DNA of 64,000 nt from an uncultured Chloroflexota bacterium (GCA_937901745.1 CALGSZ010000158.1:1-64000); one strand, 5' to 3'. Positions 8,416-18,062 are shown, numbered from the stretch's first letter. Numbers and translations are program-made. Notes: generated by a model from the sequence alone, not told the origin.

Positions 8416-9408
8416 GTGAGCGAGGCGCTCCGCGAGGACTCGCGGTCGGTGGTTGATGTGCCGATAGGGTTGGACGACGTGCGCAAGGCGCGAGAGCGCA
8501 TCGCCGGACTTGTCCACCGGACACCGCTCTTGACGAGCCGGACGCTGAGCCAGATGACCAACACGGACCTCCGGCTCAAGGCGGAAAATCTGCAGCGGAC
8601 TGGCTCGTTCAAGCCGCGTGGCGCGTTCAATGCCGTCATGCAGCTGACGAGTGAGGAGCGGAGACGCGGCGTCGTCACCTTCTCCGCGGGGAACCACGGG
8701 CAGGCGCTGGCCTACGCGGCTACGCAGGCGGGTGTCGCCTGCACCGTCTTCATGTCCAAGAACGCCGTGCCCGCCAAGGTGGCGGCGATTCGCGGCTACG
8801 GCGGCGAGGTCCGGTTTGGCGAGGGCATCAACGAGGCGTACGCGGCGATGGAGGCGTTCATCCGGGAGACCGGGGCGACGTTCGTCTCGCCGTTTGCCCA
8901 GCCGCCGATCATCGCGGGTCAGGGGACGGTCGGGCTGGAGATCCTCGAGGACGATCCGGAAGTCGAGCAGATCGTCGTCGCGGTTGGCGGAGGCGGCTTG
9001 ATCGCTGGCATCGCGCTGGCGGCCAAAGCGCTGCGGCCGGACATTCGCATCGTCGGCGTCGAGCCGGAGGGATCGGCGGCGGTTTACCGAGCCCTGGAGG
9101 CGGGCAAGCCGGTGCGGCTGGAGCGCAACGAGACGATCGCCGACGGCCTGGCAGCGCCGTTCACGGAGGAGCTGCCCCTCGCCATCATCCAGCGCTATGT
9201 TGACGACGTGGTCTTGGTCACGGACGACGAAATCCTTGCCGCGCTGCGCCTAACGCTGGAGCGGACGAAGCTGCTCGTCGAGCCGGCCGCGGCGGCGGCG
9301 GTCGCGGCGTTGTTGACCGGCAAGGCGGCGATCCCGCACGGCGCCCGGACCGTCGTGGTCCTCAGCGGCGGCAATATTGGGATCGACCGGCTCAAGGCGG
9401 TTCTCTAA
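8416..9408 (+). CDS. Threonine/serine dehydratase, PLP-dependent (catabolic type)
   Basis: 330 residues from the GTG at 8416, chosen because GGAGGAG lies directly upstream; an ATG at 8287 would add 43 unlike residues. The fold-type II PLP signature GSFKPRGAFNAV holds the Schiff-base lysine. SAGNHGQALAYAA and the phosphate loop VAVGGGGLIAG are also present, with a C-terminal VVVLSGGNIG. There is no C-terminal ACT regulatory domain, so the size matches the short catabolic enzymes (TdcB-like) rather than full-length IlvA. The reaction is deamination of L-threonine to 2-oxobutanoate (or serine to pyruvate) in the cytoplasm. A TATACT -10-like hexamer lies at 8348-8353 without a good -35. Isoleucine biosynthesis remains possible because short forms can serve it. 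Confidence 0.92.
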   Translation: MSEALREDSRSVVDVPIGLDDVRKARERIAGLVHRTPLLTSRTLSQMTNTDLRLKAENLQRTGSFKPRGAFNAVMQLTSEERRRGVVTFSAGNHGQALAYAATQAGVACTVFMSKNAVPAKVAAIRGYGGEVRFGEGINEAYAAMEAFIRETGATFVSPFAQPPIIAGQGTVGLEILEDDPEVEQIVVAVGGGGLIAGIALAAKALRPDIRIVGVEPEGSAAVYRALEAGKPVRLERNETIADGLAAPFTEELPLAIIQRYVDDVVLVTDDEILAALRLTLERTKLLVEPAAAAAVAALLTGKAAIPHGARTVVVLSGGNIGIDRLKAVL

Positions 9409-9434
9409 CACCCCTCACAGACAGCGTCGCTCCG

Positions 9435-9464
9435 CGCGGTGGCGTCGACTCAGGCGCCACCGCG
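9435..9464 (+). terminator. Hairpin terminator after threonine dehydratase
   Basis: CGCGGTGGCG (9435-9444) and CGCCACCGCG (9455-9464) form a perfect ten-pair stem with a ten-base loop, 26 bases after the stop codon. TGCTATTGTCG follows, so there is no true U-tract. It probably ends the dehydratase transcript before the sugar-importer operon. Confidence 0.6.
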
Positions 9465-9629
9465 TGCTATTGTCGAGTTACCTGCCCTGTGGCATCGGAC
9501 TTGCCGCGCGGCGAGTCGGTGGCGCCTCGCGCTGACGATCGTTTGGTGGCCGCTTGGAGACGGCGGGCCGCCACACATCTCGCGCCGGGATTCGCCAGGC
9601 GACCGCAAGCACGGAAGGAGGGCGGAGCG

Positions 9630-10982
9630 ATGCGAGACCGGAAGACCCTCTCCCGGCGCGCGCTGGTGCGGCGCATCGTGGCCGCGGGCGCTGGAACGGC
9701 GCTGCTGGCAGGGCCAACCGGGCGCCGGACCGCGGCACGGCAGCTCGAAGGCAAGATCGCCGTAGGGTACGAGGATCCGCTCGGCATCCTGCAGCCGCAG
9801 ATCGAAGCGGCGGTGGCGGCGGTCACGGCGGAGCATCCGAACGCGGAGATCGAGCTGCGCAAGGCGCCGGGCGGAAACTTTGCGACGCAACTCCTCCTGG
9901 CGCTGGGCACGAACCGGGCGCCGGACGTCTTCCTCTTCACTAGTCTCGGCATCGGCGAATTGGCGGAGGCGGGCTTTCTCGCTCCGCTCGATCCGTATCT
10001 GTCCGGCTGGGAGGGGTGGGCGCAGTATCCCGACCAGGTCAAGTACGCCCTCACCTACCAGGGGCAGGTCTGGGCGCTGCCCTACGGACTCGATACTCAC
10101 TTCCTCTACTACCGAAAGGACCTCTTCGAGCAGGCGGGGCTGCCTCGGGAGTGGCAGCCAGCGACACCGGACGACATCCTCGCCGCGGCTCTGCAGATCA
10201 AGGAGCGAGTGCCGGACGTCGTGCCGTATGCGCTCTACGCCGGCGCGAACGGCGGAAATGGCACAGCGATTCGCGGGCTGCTGCCGCTCCTGTATGCCTT
10301 CGGCGGTGCGATGCAGGACGAGCAGGGGAAGTGGATCATTGATTCCTGCCCGCTGCGCCGGACGCTCCAGTTCTACGAGCGCGCCTACCGGGTGGACGGC
10401 ACCGTCCCGCAACAGGCGATGACCGCGGCCAACCCGGTCGCGACGATGCGCGAGCTGATGGGGAAGGGGGATTTGGGCATCCTCTACGAGGGGAGCTGGG
10501 CGTACAGTCTCTGGGAAGCGTCCGATCCAGAGACGACGCACGAGCAGATCGGGTACGTCCTCTTCCCGGCGGCGGACGGGCGTCCTCCATTCACGATCGG
10601 CGGGCCGGGCGACGCCTGGTACGTCAACGCGCGGAGCGGGAATCCCGATCTCGCCTGGGCGTTCATCGCCGCGATGAACACGCTGGAGGCGCAGGTCGCG
10701 CTCAATGCCGAGGATCTGCATGTGCCGGCGCGGCAGGACGCCGCCGCCGATCCGGCGTTCCAGGAGACGCCGTTCCGCCAGGCGGTGATCGAAAGTGTCG
10801 CGGCGATGCAGATTGCGCCGCCGGATCCGGCGTACCGGCAGCTCGTCGGGATCGTGCAGAACGGGACCGGATTAGTCGCGACAGGCGACGCAGCGGCGGG
10901 CGAAGCGGTCGAGCGCTACGCGGAGGAATTGACGCGGGTGCTTGGCGAGGGCAACGTGGTTCGTCAGGCATGCGCTGAGTAG
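9630..10982 (+). CDS. CUT1 sugar ABC transporter, substrate-binding protein (family 1)
   Basis: 450 residues from the ATG at 9630, preceded by AAGGAGGGC. The N-terminus (LSRRALVRRIVAAGAGTALL) is a twin-arginine signal. The mature part shows the family-1 binding-protein pattern: APDVFLFTSLGIGELAEAGFLAPLD split over a strand and helix, VWALPYGLDTHFLYYRKDLF, WIIDSCPLRRTLQFYERAY and LGILYEGSWAYSLWE, with aromatic residues that normally stack on sugars. It would bind an oligosaccharide or related solute outside the membrane and deliver it to the two permeases encoded next. No lipobox Cys follows the signal. The ligand is not predictable and the ATPase gene is not adjacent. Confidence 0.88.
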   Translation: MRDRKTLSRRALVRRIVAAGAGTALLAGPTGRRTAARQLEGKIAVGYEDPLGILQPQIEAAVAAVTAEHPNAEIELRKAPGGNFATQLLLALGTNRAPDVFLFTSLGIGELAEAGFLAPLDPYLSGWEGWAQYPDQVKYALTYQGQVWALPYGLDTHFLYYRKDLFEQAGLPREWQPATPDDILAAALQIKERVPDVVPYALYAGANGGNGTAIRGLLPLLYAFGGAMQDEQGKWIIDSCPLRRTLQFYERAYRVDGTVPQQAMTAANPVATMRELMGKGDLGILYEGSWAYSLWEASDPETTHEQIGYVLFPAADGRPPFTIGGPGDAWYVNARSGNPDLAWAFIAAMNTLEAQVALNAEDLHVPARQDAAADPAFQETPFRQAVIESVAAMQIAPPDPAYRQLVGIVQNGTGLVATGDAAAGEAVERYAEELTRVLGEGNVVRQACAE

Positions 10983-11020
10983 GCCGCGGCGCTGCCGGTC
11001 GCGGAGAGCGGGCGAGGACG

Positions 11021-11989
11021 ATGCTCTCGCGGGCGTGGGGAGCTGGCGAGCGTCGCCGGCGTCGAATTCCGGGCCGGCCTGCCGAGCCGGGTCGCGAGAG
11101 TGGCACGCGACGCTGGCGGCGCGAGGCTTCCTACGCCGTGGCTATCCTGCCGGCGGCGCTCCTGCTGATCCTCTTCTTCGCGCTGCCTGTCGTCTGGGCG
11201 CTCTATACCAGCCTGACCGACCGCGCGCTGCTCGGCATCGGCGCGCAAGAGACGCGATTCGTCGGACTTGAAAATTACCGGCGGCTAATCAGCTACGTCG
11301 AGTTCCCGCGAATCGTCCGAAACTCGGTCGTCTTCGTGCTCGGCGCGGGGGTGATCGGGCAAACGGTCGGCGGGTTGCTGTTGGCGCTCCTGCTGCACCA
11401 CGCGGATCGCCAACGATACCGGCTCGGCAACGTCGCGTTCGCGGCCGTCATCGCCGCGTGGATCACGCCGCCGCTGGTGGCCGGCTCGATCTGGGGCGAG
11501 TTGCTTGACGCCTACGGGCTGGTCAACCGCGTCGCGAGCGATTTGGGATTGGGTTCGCCCGATCTGCTCGCGGAGCGCCCGATGCTCTCCGTGATTCTGG
11601 CCGAATCGTGGCGTGGGGTGGGCTTCGCGATGATCTTGTTCCTGGGCGCGCTGCAAGTGATCCCCCGCAGTCTCCACGAGGCGGCCGCGCTGGATGGCGC
11701 CGGACCGCTGCGCCGGCTGTTGGGACTGACGCTGCCGCTGCTGCGCCATCAGGTCGCGCTCGTCTTGATGATGACGACGATCATCACGATGGGCAGCTTC
11801 CTCGTCATCTTGGTGATGACGAACGGTGACCCGGCGCTGGGGACGGAAACGATCGCGCTCTTCGCCTTCCACCGCGCGATCGGCGTCGATTTCCAGATCG
11901 GGTACGGCGCGGCGATCTCGACCGTGATGCTCTTGGTCAATCTCGTCTTCGCCGCGATCTATCTCCGGCTGGCGAGGGAGCGGGCATGA
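11021..11989 (+). CDS. CUT1 sugar ABC transporter permease (MalF-type)
   Basis: 322 residues: a basic N-terminal tail of about 35 residues, then six predicted membrane segments beginning with YAVAILPAALLLILFFALPV. The cytoplasmic EAA loop is seen as HEAAALDGAGPLRRLLGLTL, the contact site for the ATPase. FVGLENYRRLI after the first segment is typical of MalF/UgpA-like permeases. It follows the binding-protein gene by 38 bases, and its last codon and stop overlap the start of the second permease (ATGA), so translation is coupled. Confidence 0.9.
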   Translation: MLSRAWGAGERRRRRIPGRPAEPGRESGTRRWRREASYAVAILPAALLLILFFALPVVWALYTSLTDRALLGIGAQETRFVGLENYRRLISYVEFPRIVRNSVVFVLGAGVIGQTVGGLLLALLLHHADRQRYRLGNVAFAAVIAAWITPPLVAGSIWGELLDAYGLVNRVASDLGLGSPDLLAERPMLSVILAESWRGVGFAMILFLGALQVIPRSLHEAAALDGAGPLRRLLGLTLPLLRHQVALVLMMTTIITMGSFLVILVMTNGDPALGTETIALFAFHRAIGVDFQIGYGAAISTVMLLVNLVFAAIYLRLARERA

Positions 11990-12804
11990 ACGGGCGACGG
12001 AGGGGCGCCGGATGGCTGGCGACGCACGCCGCGCTGCTGGCGGTCGTGCTCATCTTTGGGCTGCCGTTTCTGTGGCTGCTGGCGGCCGCGGTCAGCCGCG
12101 CCGTTCCCGAGCTGCCGTGGCCGACCGAGCCGACGCTGGAGCATCTGCGGGAGCTGTTCCGCGAGCGGAACGCCGGGCGAGGGTTGCGAAACAGCCTGAT
12201 CGTCGCCACGGCGGCGATGGCGCTGACGACGGTCACGGCCTCGCTGGCCGGCTACGGGCTGTCGCGCCTGAATATCCGGCACAAGACGGCGGTGAGCTAT
12301 GGCGTGCTCTTGCTCCAGACCTTCCCGCTGGCGGTGACGATGGTGCCGATCTACGATCTCGCGATCCGGCTCGGGCTGCAGGGGACCTATCGAGGGCTGA
12401 TCGTGTCGCACGCGGCGATTTCGCTGCCGCTGGCGGTCTGGCTGATGAAGAGCGCGACGGACGCGGTGCCGCGCGAGGTCGAGGAGGCGGCGTGGCTGGA
12501 TGGCGCGTCGCTCGTGCGGGCATGGCGCGACATCGTCGTGCCTTTGACGGTTTCCGGGCTAGCGGTGACGGCGGGATTCGCCTTCGTGACCGCTTGGGCC
12601 GAGGTGCTGATGGCGGTGGTGCTACTGGCGATCGGCGATGTCGCGAAGGAGACGCTGCCGTTCCAGTTCTACTACCAGGCGAGCGAAGGGAGCGGTGTCG
12701 TCGCCGCGCTGGCCGCTGTCTACATCGTGCCGGTCATCGCGGTTTTTCTGCTCTTGCGCCGGCTGATCGTGCGGGGATTAGCCGGAAGCCTCCAGAGTCT
12801 GTAA
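11986..12804 (+). CDS. CUT1 sugar ABC transporter permease (MalG-type)
   Basis: 272 residues with six predicted membrane segments. The ATG overlaps the stop of the preceding permease by four bases. The EAA loop reads EEAAWLDGASLVRAWRDIVV, and the N-terminal PFLWLLAAAVSRAVPELPWP with TLEHLRELF is usual for MalG-like subunits. It pairs with the upstream permease to form the membrane channel of the importer. No ATPase gene follows; instead there is a 499-base gap and then a sensor kinase, so the ATP-hydrolysing subunit must come from elsewhere. Confidence 0.9.
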   Translation: MNGRRRGAGWLATHAALLAVVLIFGLPFLWLLAAAVSRAVPELPWPTEPTLEHLRELFRERNAGRGLRNSLIVATAAMALTTVTASLAGYGLSRLNIRHKTAVSYGVLLLQTFPLAVTMVPIYDLAIRLGLQGTYRGLIVSHAAISLPLAVWLMKSATDAVPREVEEAAWLDGASLVRAWRDIVVPLTVSGLAVTAGFAFVTAWAEVLMAVVLLAIGDVAKETLPFQFYYQASEGSGVVAALAAVYIVPVIAVFLLLRRLIVRGLAGSLQSL

Positions 12805-13303
12805 CTGGCGCAAACGTGGGATTGGTGGCGTTCCCCGGAGCGGGACAATGGCTCCACTTTCGTCGTACTGCTCGCCGTGGGACGGAATTGCCCGTACTTT
12901 GCTCCGCAGGCAATTAAGCTCGAAAAATGGTTCGCATCTAGTCCAAACGCGCTATTCTTGTTGCACGGGCACAGCGCGGTGCCGAAATGGCTGCGTTGGC
13001 GGCAGGCGCAGCCGACCGCAGCGAGGAGTGGCTGACGTGGCACTGCGGTGCCATTCAGATGAGCACATCGTTGCCTCTCTGGCGTGCCGCCTCCGCGCTG
13101 CCTCTGTCCCGACGTTGATTGCGAACGGCGTGACGCTTGCCGTGCAGGCGACGCGCAATTCGACGAGCATCGCGGTTGCCGCCCGCGGTGATTTGGCCCC
13201 GGACCGCTCGATGGCCCTGATTGGTGGCCGTCCTCGTTGCGTGCTATGTCCAACCATCGTCCCGTCCAGTCCGGAAACGTAGCGCGAGGAAAGCGGCTTG
13301 GCC
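12805..13303 (+). other. 499-base intergenic stretch with no convincing gene
   Basis: Open frames here (for example 12848-13282) give Cys/Arg/Ser-rich translations without domain character and no ribosome site, so I call none. Base composition is less GC-skewed than in the flanking genes. A small perfect hairpin TGGCAC-TGCG-GTGCCA lies at 13038-13053. A weak promoter-like pair (TTCGCA, 16 bases, TATTCT) lies near 12930-12957. The stretch probably contains the promoter of the histidine kinase and the end of the importer transcript. Confidence 0.5.
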
Positions 13304-16300
13304 ATGTTGACAACCGTTATCGGGCGCATCGCGAGGCTCAAGGCCATTGGCCGACGCGAAACGGAGCCTCGTGCCCGATCGCGAATCGCACCTGAGACGG
13401 CGCCCGCGTCGCCGGGTCAGCCCGAGGACGAGGGGCGCGGCTCAGAAGACTCGCTCCGCGCGACGATTGACGCCGCGCCGGTCATTTTCTGGTCCAGCGA
13501 TCCGGAAGGACGCTGCACGTTCCTCAGCCGCCGCTGGTATGCCTTCACGGGTCAGACGCCGGAGACGGCGCTCGGCTTCGGCTGGTTGGACGCGGTTCAT
13601 CCGGAGGACCGAGCGGCCGCCGAGGAGCGTTTTTTGGCCGCGCACCGGGAGCGGACTCCCCTCCAGCTCGAGCTTCGCTTGCGGTACCGGGACGGCAGCT
13701 ACCGCCGGGCGTTCAATCTGGCGCTGCCCCGGTTCGACGCGCAAGGCAAATTCTTCGGCTTCGCCGGATCGGTGCTCGACCGCACGGAGCGCGACCATCC
13801 CGAGGAACGGTTGCATCTCCTGCAGGAGGTGACGACTGCCCTGTCGGCGGCTCAGTCCATCGAGGAGGTGCGGCGGGTCATTTTGGGTGAGGTGCTGACG
13901 GCGCTCGGCGCGAGGGGCATCGCGCTCCGCTTGCTTTCGCCGGAAGGTCTCGTCCTGGAGGAAGCTCTCCTGGGCACGACGCTCAGCGATGAGACGAGGC
14001 AGCGGATCTCCCTACTTCCGACCGATGCCCGGCATCCCGCGGTGGACGCGTTTCGCAGCGGCCGTCCCGTATTCATGAGCGATGTGCAGGAACTGCTTGA
14101 TGCGTATCCAGAATGGATCGACCTGGCGCGCGCGCATGAGACGCGGGCGGGCGCTCATCTGCCGCTGCGGCGTGGCGACGACGTCTTTGGCGTCTTGACG
14201 CTGGCGTTCGGCGAGCCGCGCGAGTGGCATCCGGCGGAGCGGGCCTTTGTCCAGGAGTTGGCGTCGCGCGCGGCAGCGGCCTACGAGCGGGCGCGCCTGA
14301 CCGAGGCTGAGCGAGCAGCCCGCGAGCGCGCCGAGCGGTTGCAGGCGTTGACGGCGCGGCTGGCGACGGCGGTGACTCCTGCCGATGTGGTGGCCGCGGT
14401 GCTGGAAGAAGGGTTGCCGGTGCTGGGCGCCGCGGCGTGCGCGATCGTGAAGGTCGAGGGCGAGGATCTGGAAATCGTCGGCGCGACCGGCCTCACCGAC
14501 GATCTGGTGCGACGCTGGCGCCGCTTCCCGCTCTCGACCGCGACACCGATCGCCGACGCGGCTCGCGAGCGGACGGCGATCTGGCTGGAGTCGCCGGAAG
14601 CTTTCGTGGAGCGGTATCACCGCTTGCCCGATCCCGCGACATCGGATTCGTCGGAGGCGTGGGCGGCGCTGCCGCTGGTCGCTTCCGACCGGGTGCTCGG
14701 CGCCCTGTCGCTGAACTACGAGAAGTCGCGTCGCTTCTCGGAGGATGAGCGGCGCTATGTCACTGCCCTGGCCGATCTCTGCGCTCAGGCGCTCGAGCGT
14801 ACCTGGCTTTATGCCGCTCTGCGAGAGGCGAACGATCGGTTCGAGCTCGCGGAGCAGGGCTCGGGCGGGTACATCTATGACTGGGACCTGACGACGGGCG
14901 TGGTCGTCCGCTCCGCGAATTTCACCCGTGTGACGGGGTATCCCGAGCTCACCGCGCGGGCGGGAGAATGGCAAGAGGTCATCGCCGCTGACGACCGCCC
15001 GCGCATCCAAGCGGCGTTGCAGGCGGCGCTGCGCGAAGGCGGCAGCTTCAGCGTGGAGTATCGCGTTCAGCACCGGGATGGCCACGAGATTCACCTCTGG
15101 GACCGGGGCACCGTCGAGGTCGGGGAGGATGGCCGGCCGCAACGGGTGATCGGGAGCGTCCTCGATATCACCGCGCGGAAGCGGGCCGAAGAGGCGCAGC
15201 GGCAGGAGCGAGCTCGGCTCGAGACCATCCTGCGCCAGTTGCCAGAGGGAGTGATTATCGCGGAGGCGCCATCGGGCAGGATGGTGCAAGGCAACGAGCA
15301 GGTTGCCAGGATCTTCCGCCACGGCTTCATCGCGGCGCAGTCGATCGAGGAGTACTCGGCGTATCGGGGCTATCACCCGGATGGTCGTCCCTATCTCCCC
15401 GAGGAATGGCCGCTCGCCCGCGCGATCCAGCACGGAGAGGTCATCGAGCAGGAGGAGATCCGCATCGAGCGGGGTGATGGCTCGATCGGCTGGATCACTG
15501 CCAATGCGGCGCCGATCCGCGATGCGAGTGGGCAGATCGTCGCGGGCGTCGCCACGTTCGCGGACATCACCGAGCGCCGGCGACAGGAGGCGAGGATCTC
15601 CCTGCTCGCCGATACGGGGACCGCGCTCAATGCCTCTCTCGACATCGAGACGACGCTGGAGCACGTCGCGCATCTGGCCGTGCCGGCGCTCGCCGAGGCG
15701 GTTGGTGTCTATCTCCTCGACGACCGGGAGCGGGCGCGCCCGATCGCGATTGCGCACGCGAACCCGGAGAAGGAGCAGGAGCTGCGCGACCTGATGCCCC
15801 AGGCGCCAGACCCCGACCATCCGCAAAGCGTCATCGCGCAGGTGGTGCAGAGCGGTGAACCGCTGCTGATCTCGGATCTCTCGAACGAGGGAGTGGGGGG
15901 AGCGTCGCTGATGTTCCCGCGGGAGCGGGAATGGGCGCTCTCCCACGGGATGCGATCGGTGATGGTCGTGCCGATGGCGGCACGTGGCTCCGTCTTCGGC
16001 GCGATTGCCTTCGGCGCGAACGCGGCGTGGGGGCTTTTTGACGAGCGCGACCTCGAGCTGGCGGCGGAGCTGGGACGGCGAGCGGCGATCGCGATCGACA
16101 ACGCGCGTCTCTACCGCGAGGCGCGGGACGCCGAATCGCGCGCTCGGTTCCTCGCCGAGGCGAGCGAGGTCATGGCACAGACGCTGGATTATCGCGAGGC
16201 GGTCAAGCGCGTCGTGAATCTGGCGGTGCCGGCCTTGGCCGATTGGTGCGTGGTGGATTTGCTCGAGGATGATGACAAGCTCCACCGGCTGGCAATCGTC

Positions 16301-17824
16301 CACAGCGATCCCGCGCGGGCACAGGTTGCCGAGACGCTGCAGCAGCGGTTCCCGATCATCTCGCCCGAGATGATGCACGCGGTCTGGACGGTGATCCGCA
16401 CCGGCCGACCTTGGTTCGATTCGGAGATTTCCACCGAGCGCCTGCTCGCGCGGGCACGAAACGAAGAGCATGCCCAGCTACTCGCGCAGCTCGGGTTTGG
16501 CTCCGAGTTGATCGTGCCGCTCATCGCGCGCGGACGCGCACTCGGCGCGCTCGTGCTCGTCTGCGGAGAGTCGGGGCGCAGGTACGAGGCGAGCGATATC
16601 GTGATGGCCGAGGAATTGGCCCGGCACTGCGCGCTGGCGATCGACAATGCGCGTCTGTACGAGGCGGCGCAACGAGAACTGGCCGAGCGCCGCCGCGCCG
16701 AGGCCGAGGTCCGGGCGAGCGAGGTGCGGTACCGCGGGCTGTTCGAAGGCGTCTCGGAAGCGATCTTGATCACCGACGAGCGCGGCATCGCGGTGGATGC
16801 CAATCACGCGGTCAGCACGCTGCTCGGCTATCGCCGAGAGGAGATCATCGGCCAGCCGATTGGGGCGTTCGCCATCTCGACCGCCGAGGCCGAGCGAGCG
16901 CTGGCGGACGTTCCTGCCGACGGACCGTGGCACGGGGAGCTCACGTTGCGGCGGAAGGATGGGGGGAGTGTCGTCGTCGAAGCGTCGGTGCAGTGGATCG
17001 AGCTACCGGCGGGCCGGGCTGGCGTCGCCTTCTTGCGCGACATCACCGAGCGGCAGGCATTCGACGCGATGCGGGAAGAGTTTTTGGCCGCGGTGTCTCA
17101 CGATCTGCGGAATCCTCTGAGCGCGATCCGCGGCGCGACGCAGCTCCTGATGCGCCGGGTCAACCGGGGCGAGCCACCCAACCCGCAGCGGCTGGCGGAT
17201 GGGCTGACGACGATCGAGACCGCGACGCACAAGATGATGACGATGATTGACGACATGGTTGACGCGGCGCGGCTGCGGATGGGGCAGGAGTTGTCGCTGG
17301 AGCCGGAGTCAGTTGATTTGGTCGAGCTGGCGCGGCGGACCGTGGAGCAGTATCAGGCGACGACTCGCCGGCACGAGCTTGACCTGGTGGCCGATTGCCC
17401 GGAGGTCGTTGGCACTTGGGACCCGCGCCGGTTGGAGCGGGTGCTCGACAATCTGATCAACAACGCGATCAAGTACAGCCCGGAGGGTGGCCGCGTCGAA
17501 GTGCGGGTCGCGCAGGAAACGGAGCCCAACGGCGAAAGCTGGGCGATTCTGACGGTGGCCGACGAGGGGATCGGAATTCCGGCCGCGGACCTGCCGCACG
17601 TCTTCGAGCGCTTCCGGCGCGGCGCGAACGTCGCCGGCGTGGCGGCTGGCAGCGGCATCGGCCTCTCGGGGGTCGAGCAAGTCGTCGAGCAGCACGGCGG
17701 GACGATCAACGTGGCGAGCGAAGAGGGGCGTGGCAGCTCCTTCACCGTTCGCTTGCCGCTGGAGCCGATGACCAGCGGCGGGCACGACGCCGACGACGGG
17801 TTGCAGGCCGGGCTTTCCGGCTAA
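13304..17824 (+). CDS. Giant soluble PAS/GAF multi-sensor histidine kinase
   Basis: About 1506 residues with no membrane segment. Approximate order: PAS (50-165), GAF (170-330), GAF (345-500), PAS (505-630), PAS (640-760), GAF (765-940), GAF (945-1115), PAS (1125-1250), HisKA (1255-1325) and HATPase_c (1370-1485). The phospho-acceptor is His1266 in AAVSHDLRNPLSAIRG. The ATP-binding domain shows the N box NLINNAIKYSPEGG (Asn1383), G1 DEGIGIP, F box HVFERF and G2 GSGIGLSGVEQVVEQHGG. It is therefore a complete kinase sensing several cytoplasmic cues. No response regulator is adjacent and no receiver domain is fused, so its partner is unknown. ATG 13304 is chosen over TTG 13298; GAGGAAAG serves either. 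The LacI gene follows after 240 bases with its own promoter. Confidence 0.93.
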   Translation: MLTTVIGRIARLKAIGRRETEPRARSRIAPETAPASPGQPEDEGRGSEDSLRATIDAAPVIFWSSDPEGRCTFLSRRWYAFTGQTPETALGFGWLDAVHPEDRAAAEERFLAAHRERTPLQLELRLRYRDGSYRRAFNLALPRFDAQGKFFGFAGSVLDRTERDHPEERLHLLQEVTTALSAAQSIEEVRRVILGEVLTALGARGIALRLLSPEGLVLEEALLGTTLSDETRQRISLLPTDARHPAVDAFRSGRPVFMSDVQELLDAYPEWIDLARAHETRAGAHLPLRRGDDVFGVLTLAFGEPREWHPAERAFVQELASRAAAAYERARLTEAERAARERAERLQALTARLATAVTPADVVAAVLEEGLPVLGAAACAIVKVEGEDLEIVGATGLTDDLVRRWRRFPLSTATPIADAARERTAIWLESPEAFVERYHRLPDPATSDSSEAWAALPLVASDRVLGALSLNYEKSRRFSEDERRYVTALADLCAQALERTWLYAALREANDRFELAEQGSGGYIYDWDLTTGVVVRSANFTRVTGYPELTARAGEWQEVIAADDRPRIQAALQAALREGGSFSVEYRVQHRDGHEIHLWDRGTVEVGEDGRPQRVIGSVLDITARKRAEEAQRQERARLETILRQLPEGVIIAEAPSGRMVQGNEQVARIFRHGFIAAQSIEEYSAYRGYHPDGRPYLPEEWPLARAIQHGEVIEQEEIRIERGDGSIGWITANAAPIRDASGQIVAGVATFADITERRRQEARISLLADTGTALNASLDIETTLEHVAHLAVPALAEAVGVYLLDDRERARPIAIAHANPEKEQELRDLMPQAPDPDHPQSVIAQVVQSGEPLLISDLSNEGVGGASLMFPREREWALSHGMRSVMVVPMAARGSVFGAIAFGANAAWGLFDERDLELAAELGRRAAIAIDNARLYREARDAESRARFLAEASEVMAQTLDYREAVKRVVNLAVPALADWCVVDLLEDDDKLHRLAIVHSDPARAQVAETLQQRFPIISPEMMHAVWTVIRTGRPWFDSEISTERLLARARNEEHAQLLAQLGFGSELIVPLIARGRALGALVLVCGESGRRYEASDIVMAEELARHCALAIDNARLYEAAQRELAERRRAEAEVRASEVRYRGLFEGVSEAILITDERGIAVDANHAVSTLLGYRREEIIGQPIGAFAISTAEAERALADVPADGPWHGELTLRRKDGGSVVVEASVQWIELPAGRAGVAFLRDITERQAFDAMREEFLAAVSHDLRNPLSAIRGATQLLMRRVNRGEPPNPQRLADGLTTIETATHKMMTMIDDMVDAARLRMGQELSLEPESVDLVELARRTVEQYQATTRRHELDLVADCPEVVGTWDPRRLERVLDNLINNAIKYSPEGGRVEVRVAQETEPNGESWAILTVADEGIGIPAADLPHVFERFRRGANVAGVAAGSGIGLSGVEQVVEQHGGTINVASEEGRGSSFTVRLPLEPMTSGGHDADDGLQAGLSG

Positions 17825-17983
17825 TCTCAGGCAGGGTTCCCCAGACAACGTCAAAGGCAGCGCGGAGGGGCGGCGCGTGGCGCGCGGCCGGGTGAAGCGT
17901 CGCTTCCCGCGCATTGGCATCTGTGCCCCCGATGCACCGCGTTGTCAGCAGCGCACAAGGGGCACCACTCGCATGCAGCACTC

Positions 17984-18013
17984 TTGACAAGCGGCCGAGA
18001 GTGGGCGCATACT
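17984..18013 (+). promoter_or_regulatory. Sigma-70-type promoter of the LacI gene
   Basis: TTGACA (17984-17989) is a perfect -35 hexamer. Eighteen bases on lies CATACT (18008-18013), four of six matches to the -10 consensus. It points at the LacI-family gene 50 bases downstream and is immediately followed by a LacI-type palindrome. Confidence 0.65.
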
Positions 18014-18026
18014 CCGGCCACTCGAT

Positions 18027-18044
18027 CGCGAAAACGATTTCGCG
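18027..18044. promoter_or_regulatory. LacI-type operator, probable autoregulatory site
   Basis: CGCGAAAACGATTTCGCG: seven-base arms CGCGAAA and TTTCGCG around ACGA, with the central C-G step usual for LacI/GalR operators (GAAAACGATTTC core). It sits about 14 bases after the -10 hexamer, where bound repressor would block transcription. Autoregulation by the LacI protein encoded next is inferred. Confidence 0.6.
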
Positions 18045-18062
18045 CTAGAGGAACCAGCTGAG

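Noticed and set aside
12848..13282. Open frames in the gap before the kinase gene
   Set aside because: No ribosome site, no domain character and unusual Cys/Ser/Arg content; both strands give similarly long frames by chance.
14012..16471. Long open frame of about 820 codons on the minus strand
   Set aside because: It lies wholly opposite the histidine-kinase gene, its translation is Arg/Leu/His-rich without domains, and such antisense frames are expected in GC-rich genes.
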